A DNA stretch of 64,000 bases from Flavobacterium sp. SH_e (GTDB taxonomy: Bacteria; Bacteroidota; Bacteroidia; Flavobacteriales; Flavobacteriaceae). The notes beneath the pieces were generated by a model. It was not told the origin of the DNA and searched no databases. It saw only the letters and a program-made list of their open reading frames with translations. Shown piece by piece: positions 1-9,515 of the stretch (the stretch's first letter is position 1; the number at the start of each line of letters is the position of its first letter). A program made the translations under genes and the position numbers. The stretch spans positions 620,001 to 684,000 of the forward strand of contig NZ_JAOVZN010000005.1 in the NCBI RefSeq assembly GCF_025717045.1. Reading direction: 5' to 3'.

Positions 1-24
1 AAAAACAATTTAATTTTTGATATC

Positions 25-1284
25 ATGAAAAAGAAATTAGTATCAGCCTCTCTATTATTACTATCATTCGCCGCAGGCGCACAAAATATGGCTACCACTT
101 CTACAAAACCTATTGTAGATCAAGAATACAACAAATGGTCGATAGAACTTAATGGCGGGGTTAACAAACCAACTAGAGCAATGACTCCAGGTTACACGAC
201 AGAATCTTTAAACTTTTTTCACGGAGATCTAGGTGTAAGATATATGTTTAATCCAAAGTTTGGTGTAAAATTAGATGTTGGTTACGACCAATTTAAAGAG
301 AAAAAAGACACACCCGATTTTGAAAGCCGATATGTTAGAGCAAGTTTGCAAGGAGTTATAAACGTAGGACGCGCTTTAAATTTTGAAACTTGGACTAATA
401 CAATTGGTATTTTGGCGCATGGTGGTTTTGGAGTTTCGCAAATTAGTACTGAAACTGGTTTTGGAGGCCAAGATTATATGGCTCATGGAATTGCTGGTTT
501 AACTGGCCAAATCAAATTGAGCAATAGAGTTGCACTTACTGGAGATCTTACGGGAATTATTAATGGAAGACAAAACTGGAACTTTGACGGAATGGGTAAC
601 ACCACTACAGGTTCTTTTGATGGAATTCTATTAAACGCTTCTGTTGGTTTAACTTTTTACTTAGGTAAAAACGAAAGACACGCTGACTGGGTTGGCGAAG
701 AAGATCGAATTGGTGAATTGGAAAAAAGAGTTGACTTGATCGAAACTGGTCTTTTGGATACAGACAAAGATGGAGTTGCTGATTTATACGATTTAGAACC
801 AAATAGTATTGCTGGAGTTGCCGTTAACACAAAAGGACAATCTATAGACAACAATCAAAATGGTGTTCCTGATGAGTTAGAAAGCTATTTAGACAAAACT
901 TATGAAAAGAAAGGTTCTGGAACAGCAACAAACAATACTGTTGAAGAATTAATCAATGGAGGTTATGTAAATGTATATTTCGATTTCAATTCGTCAAAAC
1001 CTACAAACGCTTCTTTATCTGGTGTTGATTTCTTAGTGAAATACTTAAAAAACAATCCAGGGAAATCAGCTGATATTATTGGATATGCTGACGAAATTGG
1101 AAACACTAACTATAACACAGAATTGTCTAGAAAAAGAGCTGAAGCTGTGAAAAAAGTAGCTATAAATGCAGGAATTGATGCATCAAGATTGAATGTAATT
1201 GCTAATGGAGAAGATACTTCTGTTAACAAAAATTCTAAAGAGGCACGTCAGATCGTGAGAAGAGTTACTTTCCAAGTAAAATAA
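25..1284 (+). CDS. OmpA-family outer-membrane protein (beta-barrel plus peptidoglycan-binding domain)
   Basis: 419 residues. A signal peptide (MKKKLVSASLLLL...AGAQ) is followed by an N-terminal beta-barrel of about 200 residues, a calcium-binding thrombospondin type-3-like stretch (DTDKDGVADLYDLEPN, near residue 250), and a C-terminal OmpA domain (about 310-419) with the usual FDFNSSKP start and the ELSRKRAEAV helix that contacts peptidoglycan. By family it should anchor the outer membrane to the cell wall. It is probably monocistronic: a strong intrinsic terminator follows and the next gene is on the other strand. The upstream region lies outside the window. The family assignment is clear; any more specific function is not visible. 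Confidence 0.93.
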   Translation: MKKKLVSASLLLLSFAAGAQNMATTSTKPIVDQEYNKWSIELNGGVNKPTRAMTPGYTTESLNFFHGDLGVRYMFNPKFGVKLDVGYDQFKEKKDTPDFESRYVRASLQGVINVGRALNFETWTNTIGILAHGGFGVSQISTETGFGGQDYMAHGIAGLTGQIKLSNRVALTGDLTGIINGRQNWNFDGMGNTTTGSFDGILLNASVGLTFYLGKNERHADWVGEEDRIGELEKRVDLIETGLLDTDKDGVADLYDLEPNSIAGVAVNTKGQSIDNNQNGVPDELESYLDKTYEKKGSGTATNNTVEELINGGYVNVYFDFNSSKPTNASLSGVDFLVKYLKNNPGKSADIIGYADEIGNTNYNTELSRKRAEAVKKVAINAGIDASRLNVIANGEDTSVNKNSKEARQIVRRVTFQVK

Positions 1285-1309
1285 TCTTATTCTAATATAT
1301 ATTTAAAAA

Positions 1310-1342
1310 GGCGGTTTCAAAATATTGAAACTGCCTTCTTTA
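1310..1342 (+). terminator. Intrinsic terminator after the OmpA-like gene
   Basis: GGCGGTTTCAA pairs with TTGAAACTGCC across a four-base loop (one G-U type pair), followed by a T-rich run. Confidence 0.85.
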
Positions 1343-1409
1343 TTTGACTCAAAGCAAAAAAGGACAAAATATACACTTTGTCCTTTTATTATATTTGAGA
1401 TAAATCTAA

Positions 1410-2300
1410 TTATTTATCGATTGCTCTTTTTACAATATCTCCAAAAGCATCAATTCTTCTATCTCTAAAGAATGGCCAGTTTTGACGAACGTTTTCTTGT
1501 AAATCTAAATCAACCTCAGCAATTAAGATTTCTTCTTTATCGTGAGACGCTTGCGCTAAAATTTCACCTTGTGGTCCTGCAATGAAAGAAGCTCCCCAGA
1601 ACTGAATTCCTTCCGTTCCGTCGATATATTTTTCTAAACCAATTCTGTTTGCTGCTGCAACGAAAACACCGTTTGCAACGGCGTGACCTTTCATTACGTT
1701 CATCCAAGCTCCATATTGGTTTTCTCCATATTGTTCTTTTTCTTTAGGATGCCATCCAATAGCTGTTGGATAAAATAAAACCTCAGCACCTTTAAGTGCT
1801 GTAATACGAGCAGCTTCTGGGTACCATTGATCCCAGCAGATCAAAGTTCCAACAGTTCCTTTTTTAGTTTCAATAGCTTGGAAACCTAAATCCCCAGGCG
1901 TAAAATAGAATTTTTCATAGAAATGAGGATCGTCTGGAATATGCATTTTGCGGTATAAACCAGCTTCTGTCCCATCTGTATCGATGATGTAAGCACTGTT
2001 ATGGTAAATTCCAGCCATTCTTTTTTCGAAGAAAGGAACAATAATAACTACTCCTAATTCTTTAGCCAATTCGCTAAAAGCAATAAATGAAGTACTGTAT
2101 AATGGCTCCGCTAATGCAAAATTATCAACATCTTCGCTTTGGCAGAAATAATGACTGCTATATAATTCAGGAAGTAAGATAACTTCTGCTCCTTGACTTG
2201 CAGCATCTCTTACCCAGCTGATACATTTTTTAAGATTATTTTCGGCAACATCATTCAGATTTAACTGAATAACTGATATTTTATATTTTCTTTTCGGCAT
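1410..2300 (-). CDS. aguB: Carbon-nitrogen hydrolase, probable N-carbamoylputrescine amidase
   Basis: Nitrilase-superfamily amidase. The catalytic triad is visible: Glu in LLPELYSSHYF, Lys in YRKMHIPDDPHFYEK, Cys in LICWDQWYPE. These local sequences and the length (296 residues from the chosen start) match N-carbamoylputrescine amidases, which convert N-carbamoylputrescine to putrescine, CO2 and ammonia in the agmatine deiminase route. I chose the ATG at 2300 (MPKRKYKIS) because the seven residues before it (from 2321) are not family-like. The usual partner, agmatine deiminase, is not next to it in this window. Family is certain; the exact substrate is inferred from similarity. Confidence 0.88.
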   Translation of the reverse strand: MPKRKYKISVIQLNLNDVAENNLKKCISWVRDAASQGAEVILLPELYSSHYFCQSEDVDNFALAEPLYSTSFIAFSELAKELGVVIIVPFFEKRMAGIYHNSAYIIDTDGTEAGLYRKMHIPDDPHFYEKFYFTPGDLGFQAIETKKGTVGTLICWDQWYPEAARITALKGAEVLFYPTAIGWHPKEKEQYGENQYGAWMNVMKGHAVANGVFVAAANRIGLEKYIDGTEGIQFWGASFIAGPQGEILAQASHDKEEILIAEVDLDLQENVRQNWPFFRDRRIDAFGDIVKRAIDK

Positions 2301-2379
2301 GACATAAAATTTAGAGTGCAAAAATAGTAAATTTTAGAGGAATGGCAAAGTTAGGTTTTATCTCAAACACATAAAAAAA

Positions 2380-2398
2380 AGAGCTCTAAAAAAGCTCT
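2380..2398 (-). terminator. Intrinsic terminator of the toxin-antitoxin unit
   Basis: On the minus strand, AGAGCT and AGCTCT form a 6-bp stem around a T-rich loop, followed by eight T residues. It starts within the toxin stop codon. Confidence 0.7.
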
Positions 2399-2688
2399 AC
2401 TCCATCTGACTATTCGGAAAACGTTTCATTGAAAATATTTTCACAATGAAAACCGTACCATCTATTTCTTTATAAAGCATCTTATAATCTCTAACAATAA
2501 TCTTTCTATATTCTGGTTCAATTTCATCTTTCTGATACTGTTCTGCAAAAACTAAGCTTTTTAACTGCTTCTAGAATATCAGCTTTTACATTTAAAGCTC
2601 CTTGAGGTGATTTCTGTTTATAAAATGTATAAATCGCTTTTAATTGTTCTTTGGCAGAATTTGCCCAAATAACTTTTACTCTGCCCAT
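2397..2688 (-). pseudogene. RelE/ParE-family toxin, frameshifted
   Basis: Reading leftward from the ATG at 2688, the frame gives MGRVKVIWANSAKEQLKAIY..., a typical RelE/ParE toxin start, through VKADILEAVKKL. It then leaves frame and stops about ten codons later. From the neighbouring frame the rest of the family is intact: FAEQYQKDEIEPEYRKIIV, then RDYKMLYKE and a C-terminal FSMKRFPNSQME ending at 2397. Removing one A from the five-A run (T-run at 2558-2562 on the plus strand) restores a single frame of about 96 residues. The ATG directly abuts the TAA of the antitoxin gene, the usual coupled arrangement. It could be a real loss-of-function mutation, a phase-variable site, or a sequencing error. 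Confidence 0.82.
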
Positions 2689-2934
2689 TTACCAATTTTC
2701 AGATTCTTTTTCTAAATCTTCTTGCGAAATTACGTTTCCGGTTCTAATTTCGTTTTCGGCATTTGCCAACTCAGATTTATACTCAGATCTAGTAATAGGT
2801 TTTCCATCAACTGAAAAAGCAACTATTTCATCTTCTTGGTAACTTTCAATTACCGCTTTCACAACCTTTAAAAGACGTTCATCTGCTGTATTTATATATT
2901 CTAAAATACTATCTCTCAATTCCAAAGCTCCCAT
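2689..2934 (-). CDS. Antitoxin of a type II RelE/ParE toxin-antitoxin pair
   Basis: About 81 residues from MGALELRDSILEYIN. Two ATGs, at 2940 and 2934, are both possible starts; the longer frame to 3024 runs into AT-rich non-coding sequence. It is an acidic helical protein (IESYQEDEIVAFSVDGKPIT, ending QEDLEKESENW) of the kind that precedes RelE/ParE toxins in Bacteroidota. By family knowledge it would bind and neutralise the toxin and repress its own promoter. The stop codon directly touches the start of the frameshifted toxin, so the pair was once co-translated. The antitoxin itself is intact. Confidence 0.8.
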   Translation of the reverse strand: MGALELRDSILEYINTADERLLKVVKAVIESYQEDEIVAFSVDGKPITRSEYKSELANAENEIRTGNVISQEDLEKESENW

Positions 2935-3095
2935 AATCATATTATTTTTATAATTCAAAGATAAGATTTTAAGGTAGACTTTAAAATTTATAGATTTTAA
3001 ATATTTAATAAATAAAAAAACCATTTTACATCAGCTTAAAAATAAACTTCTCTAAAATGGCTTTCAACCTAAAAAAATATCAACTAAACTAGTTG

Positions 3096-3509
3096 TTATT
3101 CAATCACAACTTTTTGAGTAAGGAATTCAGTTTCTGATTTTTTGAATTTGATCTCTACAGTTCCTTTTGCAGTTGGTTTAATTTTGTAAACTGTTTTCTT
3201 TGGTTCTGGAACTTGTTGTGTACAAACTTCTGCTGGATATTTAGCAATTACTTGTAATCCTTTTACTGATCCGATTGTAACTTCAGAGATTTTATCGAAT
3301 TCTGCGCAAGAATTATCTACTACATAAGTTACTTCATAACTTAATTCGTCATTTACTTTTCCAGTTGCTGGTCCTTTGATTTCTGTTACTAAAGCAGCTT
3401 TTGTAGTTGGAACTGGTGTTTTGTCGTTGTCATCATCATTACTGCATGAAACAAATGTAATTGATAAAAATAATACTACTAAAACAGATTTTAATCTAAA
3501 ACTTTTCAT
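3096..3509 (-). CDS. Small secreted lipoprotein of unknown function
   Basis: 137 residues. The N-terminus MKSFRLKSVLVVLFLSITFVSC has a lipobox (FVSC), followed directly by the acidic run SNDDDNDK that typically marks surface-exposed or outer-membrane lipoproteins in Bacteroidota. The mature part (about 110 residues) looks like one beta-rich domain with two cysteines (NSCAEFDK and AEVCTQQ) that could form a disulfide. I do not recognise the family. It stands alone between the toxin-antitoxin pair and the DUF808 gene, with 280 bases of AT-rich DNA upstream in which I see only the terminator of the next gene. Confidence 0.75.
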   Translation of the reverse strand: MKSFRLKSVLVVLFLSITFVSCSNDDDNDKTPVPTTKAALVTEIKGPATGKVNDELSYEVTYVVDNSCAEFDKISEVTIGSVKGLQVIAKYPAEVCTQQVPEPKKTVYKIKPTAKGTVEIKFKKSETEFLTQKVVIE

Positions 3510-3738
3510 ATAAAATAATAATTAATTGTTAATTACTATGAAGATGTGGCTAAATTGAAAAGGTTGCTTTGAGGAAATGTTATTTTTTTTCAGAAAACAA
3601 TTAATCATTTGTAAATCAAAAACTTATTTATCAAAAAAAATTAATGATTTTATCTCATTTTCTTATAAAAAAATAAAAATTCTCGCTTAGACCCGATAGA
3701 ACTTGAAGCAAAAAATGTTTTATTTCTACATCAAAAAA

Positions 3739-3764
3739 AAACACCAATCTTTCGACTGGTGTTT
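3739..3764 (-). terminator. Intrinsic terminator of the DUF808 gene
   Basis: On the minus strand AAACACCA pairs with TGGTGTTT around a ten-base loop and is followed by a T-run. Confidence 0.85.
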
Positions 3765-3790
3765 CTTTTAAATATATGCTTACAGCTATA

Positions 3791-4669
3791 TTATGCTGTT
3801 TTCTTTTGGAATATTTTTTTGAAAAGATTCACAATTCCTAAAACAATAAAACCAATTATCAGCCCGATTGCGAACTCTTTTATGATTGAAGGGAAGTTTG
3901 GCAGCAAGTGGTGAAAAAATTCAATATTATGAACAAATAATCCTCCAGCCACTAAAATTAAAGCAATTGTTCCAATTACGGTTAATGCTTTAATTACTTT
4001 TGGAAGTGCTTGAACTAATATATTACCAACACTTTTTAAAAGACTTTTTTCTTTTTTACTATGCTGAATCATTTTAAAACCAACTTCATCCATACGAACA
4101 ATAAGCGCTACAATTCCGTAAACTCCAACCGTAGCAATAACTGCAATAATAGAAACAGTAATGATTTGCGATAATAATGGTTTCCCAATCACTGTTCCTA
4201 AAGCAATGATTACAATTTCTACAGAAAGAATAAAATCAGTCACAATTGCCGATTTAACTTTGTCTTTTTCAATTACTAAAATTTCTTCTTCAGTAAGTAC
4301 TTCATCAGTTATTCCTTCCGATTCTTCGTGTGCGTGAGGAACTATAAATTCGTAGATTTTCTCAGCTCCTTCATAAGCTAAAAACAATCCTCCCAATACC
4401 AAAATTACCATAATAGCAATTGGAAAAAATGCACTTAACAAAAATGCAATTGGAAGAATAATGATTTTATTTAATAAGGAACCTTTACTAATTGCCCACA
4501 AAACAGGAAGTTCTCTTGATGAAGCAAATCCAGAAGCTTTTTCAGCATTTACTGCTAAATCATCACCAAGAATTCCGGCTGTTTTTTTTGCTGCAACTTT
4601 GCTCATTACTGCAACGTCATCCATTATTGCTGCGATATCATCTAATAGTGCGAAAAAACCTGAACCCAT
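3791..4669 (-). CDS. DUF808-family inner-membrane protein
   Basis: 292 residues. The start MGSGFFALLDDIAAIMDDV and the following KVAAKKTAGILGDDLAVNA are characteristic of the DUF808/YedI family. Several hydrophobic segments follow (about residues 70-100, 145-190, 230-255, 265-285), with a His/Glu-rich loop (VPHAHEESEG) after the second. Members are inner-membrane proteins of unknown function. The gene is monocistronic, with its own terminator and about 100 bases before the next start. Confidence 0.88.
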   Translation of the reverse strand: MGSGFFALLDDIAAIMDDVAVMSKVAAKKTAGILGDDLAVNAEKASGFASSRELPVLWAISKGSLLNKIIILPIAFLLSAFFPIAIMVILVLGGLFLAYEGAEKIYEFIVPHAHEESEGITDEVLTEEEILVIEKDKVKSAIVTDFILSVEIVIIALGTVIGKPLLSQIITVSIIAVIATVGVYGIVALIVRMDEVGFKMIQHSKKEKSLLKSVGNILVQALPKVIKALTVIGTIALILVAGGLFVHNIEFFHHLLPNFPSIIKEFAIGLIIGFIVLGIVNLFKKIFQKKTA

Positions 4670-4777
4670 TTTTTAAATTTATTTTTAGTGATGCGAATCT
4701 AGACATTTTGACTTAATCTGCCCAATAATATTACATCAAAATTTATCTTTTTATTCGTATTTTTCTGTATAGGATTT

Positions 4778-4897
4778 TTAATTGCATTGACCTAAAAGAA
4801 CCCAAAGAATGATAAAAACTATGATGGTTCCAAAACATCCGCCTCCTAATTTTTTAGCACCGTATCCTGCTAATAATCCTCTAAATATATTGTTCAT
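4778..4897 (-). CDS. 39-residue membrane peptide gene
   Basis: A short frame starts at ATG 4897 (MNNIFRGLLAGYGAKKLGGG...) and ends with a hydrophobic helix CFGTIIVFIILWVLLGQCN and TAA. It has a basic, glycine-rich N-terminal part and one predicted membrane helix flanked by two cysteines. A purine-rich stretch (GAAAG) lies about five bases before the ATG. The protein-like composition and the clean start and stop suggest a real gene rather than a chance frame. I do not know its function. It sits between clpB and the DUF808 gene on the same strand. Confidence 0.65.
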   Translation of the reverse strand: MNNIFRGLLAGYGAKKLGGGCFGTIIVFIILWVLLGQCN

Positions 4898-5016
4898 AAT
4901 CTTTCATTTTTAAATTAATAATTTGCTGATTTTTACAAACTTAAAATTGGATATTTCTTCAAAATTTATTGTTATAAAAATTATCCAAAAAGTTTCAGAA
5001 TTCACGGCAAAAAAAA

Positions 5017-5040
5017 AGCACCAGCTTTGATACTGATGCT
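5017..5040 (-). terminator. Intrinsic terminator of clpB
   Basis: On the minus strand AGCATCAG pairs with CTGGTGCT (8 bp with one G-U pair), followed by nine T residues. Confidence 0.88.
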
Positions 5041-5067
5041 TTTAAGATTAACCAAATGAAAAAAAAA

Positions 5068-7665
5068 TTAATTAGCTGTCTGGTTTCTAAAAACCAATTT
5101 GCCATCGAAAGCATCTAATAAAATAATGCTGTCTGTCGTTATATTTCCTGCCAAAATCTCTTTTGACAATTGATTTAAAACTTCTCTTTGAACTACACGC
5201 TTAACAGGTCTCGCTCCAAATTGCGGATCATATCCTTTGTCTGACAAGTAAGCGATAGCTTCTGGAGTTGCATCCATTGTAATACCTTGCTGAGCCAGCA
5301 TTTTTGTAACTCCTTTCAATTGTAAGCTAACAATTCTTGAAATATTTTCTACCGTAAGTGGCGTAAACATTACAATTTCGTCAATACGGTTGATAAACTC
5401 TGGACGAACAGTTTGTTTCAGTAATCCTAAAACTTCATTTTTCGCAGCTTCTGTTGCCGCTTCTACTCCGCCTTTTAGATTTTCGAATTTCTCCTGAATA
5501 ATCTGGCTTCCCATATTAGACGTCATGATGATAATCGTGTTTTTGAAATCGGCCAAACGTCCTTTGTTATCTGTCAATCGACCTTCATCTAGAACTTGCA
5601 ATAAAATATTGAAAGTATCTGGATGCGCTTTTTCGATCTCATCTAACAAAATCACAGAATATGGTTTTCTACGAACCGCTTCTGTCAATTGTCCGCCTTC
5701 ATCATAACCTACATATCCTGGAGGTGCACCAACCAAACGGCTCACACTATGACGTTCTTGATACTCACTCATATCGATACGCGTCATCGCATTTTCGTCA
5801 TCAAAAAGATATTCTGCTAAAGCTTTTGCTAATTCGGTTTTACCCACTCCTGTTGTTCCTAAGAATAGGAATGTTCCAACAGGTTTCTTCATATCCTGTA
5901 AACCGGCGCGACTTCTACGAACTGCATCACTCACCGCTTCTATCGCTTCTTCTTGACCTACTACACGTTTGTGTAATTCATCTTCCAAATGCAATAGCTT
6001 TTCTCTTTCCGTTTGAAGCATTTTTGTAACTGGAATTCCAGTCCATTTTGCTACAACTTCTGCAATATCTTCTCTAGTTACTTCTTCTTTAATTAAAGAA
6101 TTTCCAGATTGAAACTCTTGCAATTGCTTTTGCAAAGATTCCTGACGTTCTTGAGCTTCTTTGATTTTTCCGTAACGAATTTCAGCTACTTTTCCATAAT
6201 CACCTTCGCGTTCTGCACGTTCAGCTTCATATTTAAAGTCTTCGATTTCATGTTTTACAGCTTGAATTCCGTCAACGATATCTTTTTCCTGTTTCCATTT
6301 TGCGTAGATTTCGTTTCGTTCTTCTTTCAAGTTGGCCAATTCCATACCTAAAATCTTCAGCTTGCTTTCTTCTTTTTCACGCTTAATGGCTTCAATCTCA
6401 ATTTCTAATTGCATGATTTTACGATCCAAAACATCTAATTCTTCTGGTTTTGAATTGATTTCCATACGCAATTTAGAAGCTGCTTCGTCCATTAAATCGA
6501 TCGCTTTATCTGGTAAAAAACGATTCGTAATATATCTTTGCGAAAGTTCAACAGCTGCAATAATTGCTTCGTCTTTGATTTGAACTTTATGGTGCGTTTC
6601 GTATTTTTCTTTGATTCCACGAAGAATTGAAACTGCACTTTCTGTATCTGGTTCGTCAATTAATACCTTTTGGAAACGTCTTTCAAGCGCTTTATCTTTC
6701 TCAAAATATTTTTGATATTCATCTAAAGTCGTTGCTCCAATAGCTCTCAATTCTCCACGAGCCAAAGCAGGTTTCAAGATGTTCGCCGCGTCCATTGCGC
6801 CTTCACCTCCACCTGCACCTACAAGCGTATGAATCTCATCAATAAACAAAACGATATCACCTTCTGCAGCTGTAACTTCTTTTACAACCGATTTTAAACG
6901 TTCTTCAAATTCTCCTTTATATTTCGCTCCAGCAATCAAAGCTCCCATATCTAGTGAGAAAACGATTTTTTCTTTTAAGTTTTCTGGAACGTCACCGTCC
7001 ACAATTCTATGCGCTAAACCTTCTGCAATCGCCGTTTTACCAACTCCAGGTTCACCAATAAGCATTGGATTGTTTTTAGTTCTACGAGTCAAAATTTGCA
7101 AGACACGTCGAATTTCTTCGTCACGCCCAATAACTGGATCAAGTTTTCCTGTTCTTGCTAATTCGTTTAAGTTTTTAGCGTATTTATTAAGCGAATTATA
7201 GGTTTCTTCTGCCGAAGCCGAAGTTACTCTTTCGCCTTTTCTTAATTCTTCAATAGCTGCTTTCAGACCTTTACCCGTAACGCCTTGATCTTTTAAAATC
7301 TGAGAAACTCTGCTTTTAGAGTCAAAAATGGCTAAAATTAAATGTTCGATCGAAACGTATTCGTCGTTCATTTTTTGTGCAATGATTTCAGCTTCATTCA
7401 AAGCTTTATTAGCATCTCTTGAAAGCATAATTTCACCTCCAGAAACTTTTGGAAAACTCTGAATTGTACTGTCTAAAATTTGTAAAAACAACGGCACATT
7501 TACATTTAGTTTTTTCAAAATAAATGGCGCCACGTTTTCATCAACTTCAAAAATAGCTTTGAAAATGTGTTCATTTTCAATTTGCTGCTGGCCATTTCGT
7601 TGCGCTAATTGTTGAGACAACTGAATGGCTTCCTGCGATTTAATAGTAAACTTATTTATATTCAT
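5068..7665 (-). CDS. clpB: ATP-dependent disaggregase ClpB
   Basis: 865 residues, full length for ClpB. An N-terminal Clp domain (start [18 protein letters not shown]) is followed by the first AAA+ domain with Walker [16 protein letters not shown] and Walker [13 protein letters not shown] coiled-coil middle domain (about 400-530) carries the long charged helices typical of ClpB rather than ClpA/ClpC. The second AAA+ domain has Walker [17 protein letters not shown], a Thr where many ClpBs have Pro. It works with DnaK to dissolve protein aggregates after heat stress. It is a single-gene unit with its own terminator; I find no exact TAnnTTTG element upstream. Confidence 0.98.
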   Translation of the reverse strand: MNINKFTIKSQEAIQLSQQLAQRNGQQQIENEHIFKAIFEVDENVAPFILKKLNVNVPLFLQILDSTIQSFPKVSGGEIMLSRDANKALNEAEIIAQKMNDEYVSIEHLILAIFDSKSRVSQILKDQGVTGKGLKAAIEELRKGERVTSASAEETYNSLNKYAKNLNELARTGKLDPVIGRDEEIRRVLQILTRRTKNNPMLIGEPGVGKTAIAEGLAHRIVDGDVPENLKEKIVFSLDMGALIAGAKYKGEFEERLKSVVKEVTAAEGDIVLFIDEIHTLVGAGGGEGAMDAANILKPALARGELRAIGATTLDEYQKYFEKDKALERRFQKVLIDEPDTESAVSILRGIKEKYETHHKVQIKDEAIIAAVELSQRYITNRFLPDKAIDLMDEAASKLRMEINSKPEELDVLDRKIMQLEIEIEAIKREKEESKLKILGMELANLKEERNEIYAKWKQEKDIVDGIQAVKHEIEDFKYEAERAEREGDYGKVAEIRYGKIKEAQERQESLQKQLQEFQSGNSLIKEEVTREDIAEVVAKWTGIPVTKMLQTEREKLLHLEDELHKRVVGQEEAIEAVSDAVRRSRAGLQDMKKPVGTFLFLGTTGVGKTELAKALAEYLFDDENAMTRIDMSEYQERHSVSRLVGAPPGYVGYDEGGQLTEAVRRKPYSVILLDEIEKAHPDTFNILLQVLDEGRLTDNKGRLADFKNTIIIMTSNMGSQIIQEKFENLKGGVEAATEAAKNEVLGLLKQTVRPEFINRIDEIVMFTPLTVENISRIVSLQLKGVTKMLAQQGITMDATPEAIAYLSDKGYDPQFGARPVKRVVQREVLNQLSKEILAGNITTDSIILLDAFDGKLVFRNQTAN

Positions 7666-7754
7666 ATTTTTACGATTTGATTGATTTTAAATGTTTGAAA
7701 TTTATAAGATTAAAGTTACGATTTATTGAGGCACGTTATTAACTCAAAATAATT

Positions 7755-7762
7755 TAACTTTG
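7755..7762 (+). promoter_or_regulatory. Possible -7 element for ytxJ
   Basis: TAACTTTG matches the Bacteroidota consensus TAnnTTTG about 110 bases before the ytxJ start. A TTG lies 26 bases upstream, a little too far for an ideal -33 element. Confidence 0.4.
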
Positions 7763-7870
7763 TAATCCAATAGACAAATTATATTCCATAGTAAAAAAAC
7801 AGACAAAATGACGTTAAAAATCAGCATTTATCGATTTTAACACGTCAAAAAGTCATAAAACAAGCCAAAT

Positions 7871-8260
7871 ATGAGTTTTTTTAATTCAATCTTCGGAAGT
7901 TCAGAGAACTCAGAAGCTTCAAAAAATAAAGTAAACTGGACAGAATTGACAGATATTCTTCAACTACAGGAAATCGAAGCCGTTTCTGCAGAAAAGCCAG
8001 TTGTTATTTTTAAACATAGTACAAGATGCAGTATTAGCCGAATGGCTTTAAAACAATTTGAAAGAGAATTTGATCTTGAAGAAACAGTTGATCCGTACTT
8101 TTTAGATTTGATTGCAAATAGAGACATTTCAAACGAAATTGCAAGCAGATTTGGTGTTTATCACGAATCTCCACAATTGATTTTAATTAAAAACGGAAAA
8201 GCAGTTTATAATGTTTCTCACAGCGATATTGATGCTGAAGCATTGAAAAGCAAAGTATAG
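7871..8260 (+). CDS. ytxJ: YtxJ, monothiol bacilliredoxin-like protein
   Basis: 129 residues with a thioredoxin-like fold. The active-site segment FKHSTRCSISRMALKQFE carries the TRCSIS motif in which Cys is followed by Ser, typical of YtxJ (bacillithiol system redox-active protein). The later SPQLILIKNG stretch is the cis-Pro strand of the fold. By family it should reduce or form mixed disulfides between proteins and bacillithiol, a low-molecular-weight thiol made by many Flavobacteria. It is a single gene, convergent with the membrane-protein pair that follows. Confidence 0.9.
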   Translation: MSFFNSIFGSSENSEASKNKVNWTELTDILQLQEIEAVSAEKPVVIFKHSTRCSISRMALKQFEREFDLEETVDPYFLDLIANRDISNEIASRFGVYHESPQLILIKNGKAVYNVSHSDIDAEALKSKV

Positions 8261-8284
8261 TCTTCTGTAATATGTAAAAATGTA

Positions 8285-8322
8285 AAAAGTGAGATGTATC
8301 AATAAATTTACATCTCACTTTT
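8285..8322. terminator. Bidirectional terminator between ytxJ and the DUF2157-like pair
   Basis: AAAAGTGAGATGTA and TACATCTCACTTTT form a perfect 14-bp stem around a ten-base loop, with A and T runs suited to both convergent genes. Confidence 0.88.
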
Positions 8323-8351
8323 ACTTTTTATAATTAACCATTTACAATTAA

Positions 8352-9515
8352 TCAAAAGCTTTCTCCCGCTCCGCCTCCGCTGAAACCTCCATCTCCAAAT
8401 TCCATTGGAGAAACCGTTTTTACTTCAGGTTTCATTCCGAAAGTTGAAGCTACTACTAAAGCTTCTGCATTTAAAAGAGAATCCGAATGATTGATTCTGT
8501 CTGGTTTAAACGTTAATCCGCTCTCTTTTTCTTTTAATTTTTTAATTGAAAAATAAGCTATTGCAAATAAAACTACTCCGCCCAGAGTTAATGCCACTTC
8601 AATTGGCAAAACAGAGTGATAAAATCGAATGGTATAAATTGAAAATGCAATAGTTAAAAAGCTCATCCAAAGCATTATTCTATCTTTTGTTTTTAATGCC
8701 TGAACCAAATAAACTATCGGAACAATGAAAGTAAATCCGTAGAAGAAAAAAGCAAACGGAATATCTGTTCCTGGCTTAACTTCGACGCCTAAAAGTTCCG
8801 CAGAAAGCTCTCTTACAACTAAGTAATTACAAGAAAGGTAAAACAAAACCAAACAAAAGCTATTTGCTAATAAAAGTCCGTTGTAGTAGTAATTTTCTTT
8901 TAAATCATTAATTAGCTTTTTCGTTAAAAAGTAAAAAACTCCTGCAAAAATCATTGCTGTAAACGGTAAAATAGCTTTTCCAATATCGCCAAATTCAAAC
9001 ATTCCAAAAAACAAAAAAGCAGTTACAGCTAAACAAAATACCAACATTGACAATACATGCAAATACCTTAAAAACATAAATAATGATATTACGGCCACAA
9101 AAAAAGCAATGACTAATTCGTAACCTTCTGTTGTAATTCCGATAGCACAGCCAACATTTAAAATTGTTCCTAATATAAATGCATCATCTAAACCATGTGC
9201 ATGAAAATGCTGTTTTCCTAATAATTCAGATCCGCAAAAACCAATAGCAGCAAAAATGTAAAAACAAATTTGGAAATAAATATGCTCAGAATTTATACCA
9301 AACAAAGAAACCATTCCGCAAATAGAACCATACAGCATGCTTCCCAATAAAAAGAAACCAATTCTAACTAAAATATTGTTTTGAGTCTTCAAAACTGGCA
9401 ATTCTTTTTCTATAAACTTCTTTTGGTCTTTACTAATAAAACCTCCTTTGTATAAAGTATCTGTTTCACCTACTAAAGCTTCATTTTGCAATACTTGTTT
9501 ATCGTATACTATCAT
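8352..9515 (-). CDS. Polytopic membrane protein, partner of the DUF2157-like protein
   Basis: 387 residues. A cytoplasmic head with a short DUF2157-like motif (YKGGFISKDQKKFIEKEL) is followed by about ten hydrophobic helices and a glycine-rich tail (GDGGFSGGGAGESF). The tail recalls the C-termini of some other membrane proteins (DUF2207 type), but I see no catalytic motif. Its start overlaps the stop of the upstream gene by four bases (ATGA), so the two are translationally coupled and probably form a complex. Function unknown. Confidence 0.8.
   Translation of the reverse strand: MIVYDKQVLQNEALVGETDTLYKGGFISKDQKKFIEKELPVLKTQNNILVRIGFFLLGSMLYGSICGMVSLFGINSEHIYFQICFYIFAAIGFCGSELLGKQHFHAHGLDDAFILGTILNVGCAIGITTEGYELVIAFFVAVISLFMFLRYLHVLSMLVFCLAVTAFLFFGMFEFGDIGKAILPFTAMIFAGVFYFLTKKLINDLKENYYYNGLLLANSFCLVLFYLSCNYLVVRELSAELLGVEVKPGTDIPFAFFFYGFTFIVPIVYLVQALKTKDRIMLWMSFLTIAFSIYTIRFYHSVLPIEVALTLGGVVLFAIAYFSIKKLKEKESGLTFKPDRINHSDSLLNAEALVVASTFGMKPEVKTVSPMEFGDGGFSGGGAGESF

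Noticed and set aside
2558..2562. Programmed ribosomal frameshift as explanation of the broken toxin
   Set aside because: The required shift is +1 (or -2), while the A-run context would favour -1 slippage, and five As is short for transcriptional slippage. A plain indel or sequencing error is simpler.
5661..6029. 122-codon plus-strand frame inside clpB
   Set aside because: Antisense shadow of the highly conserved ClpB coding sequence; no independent protein signature.
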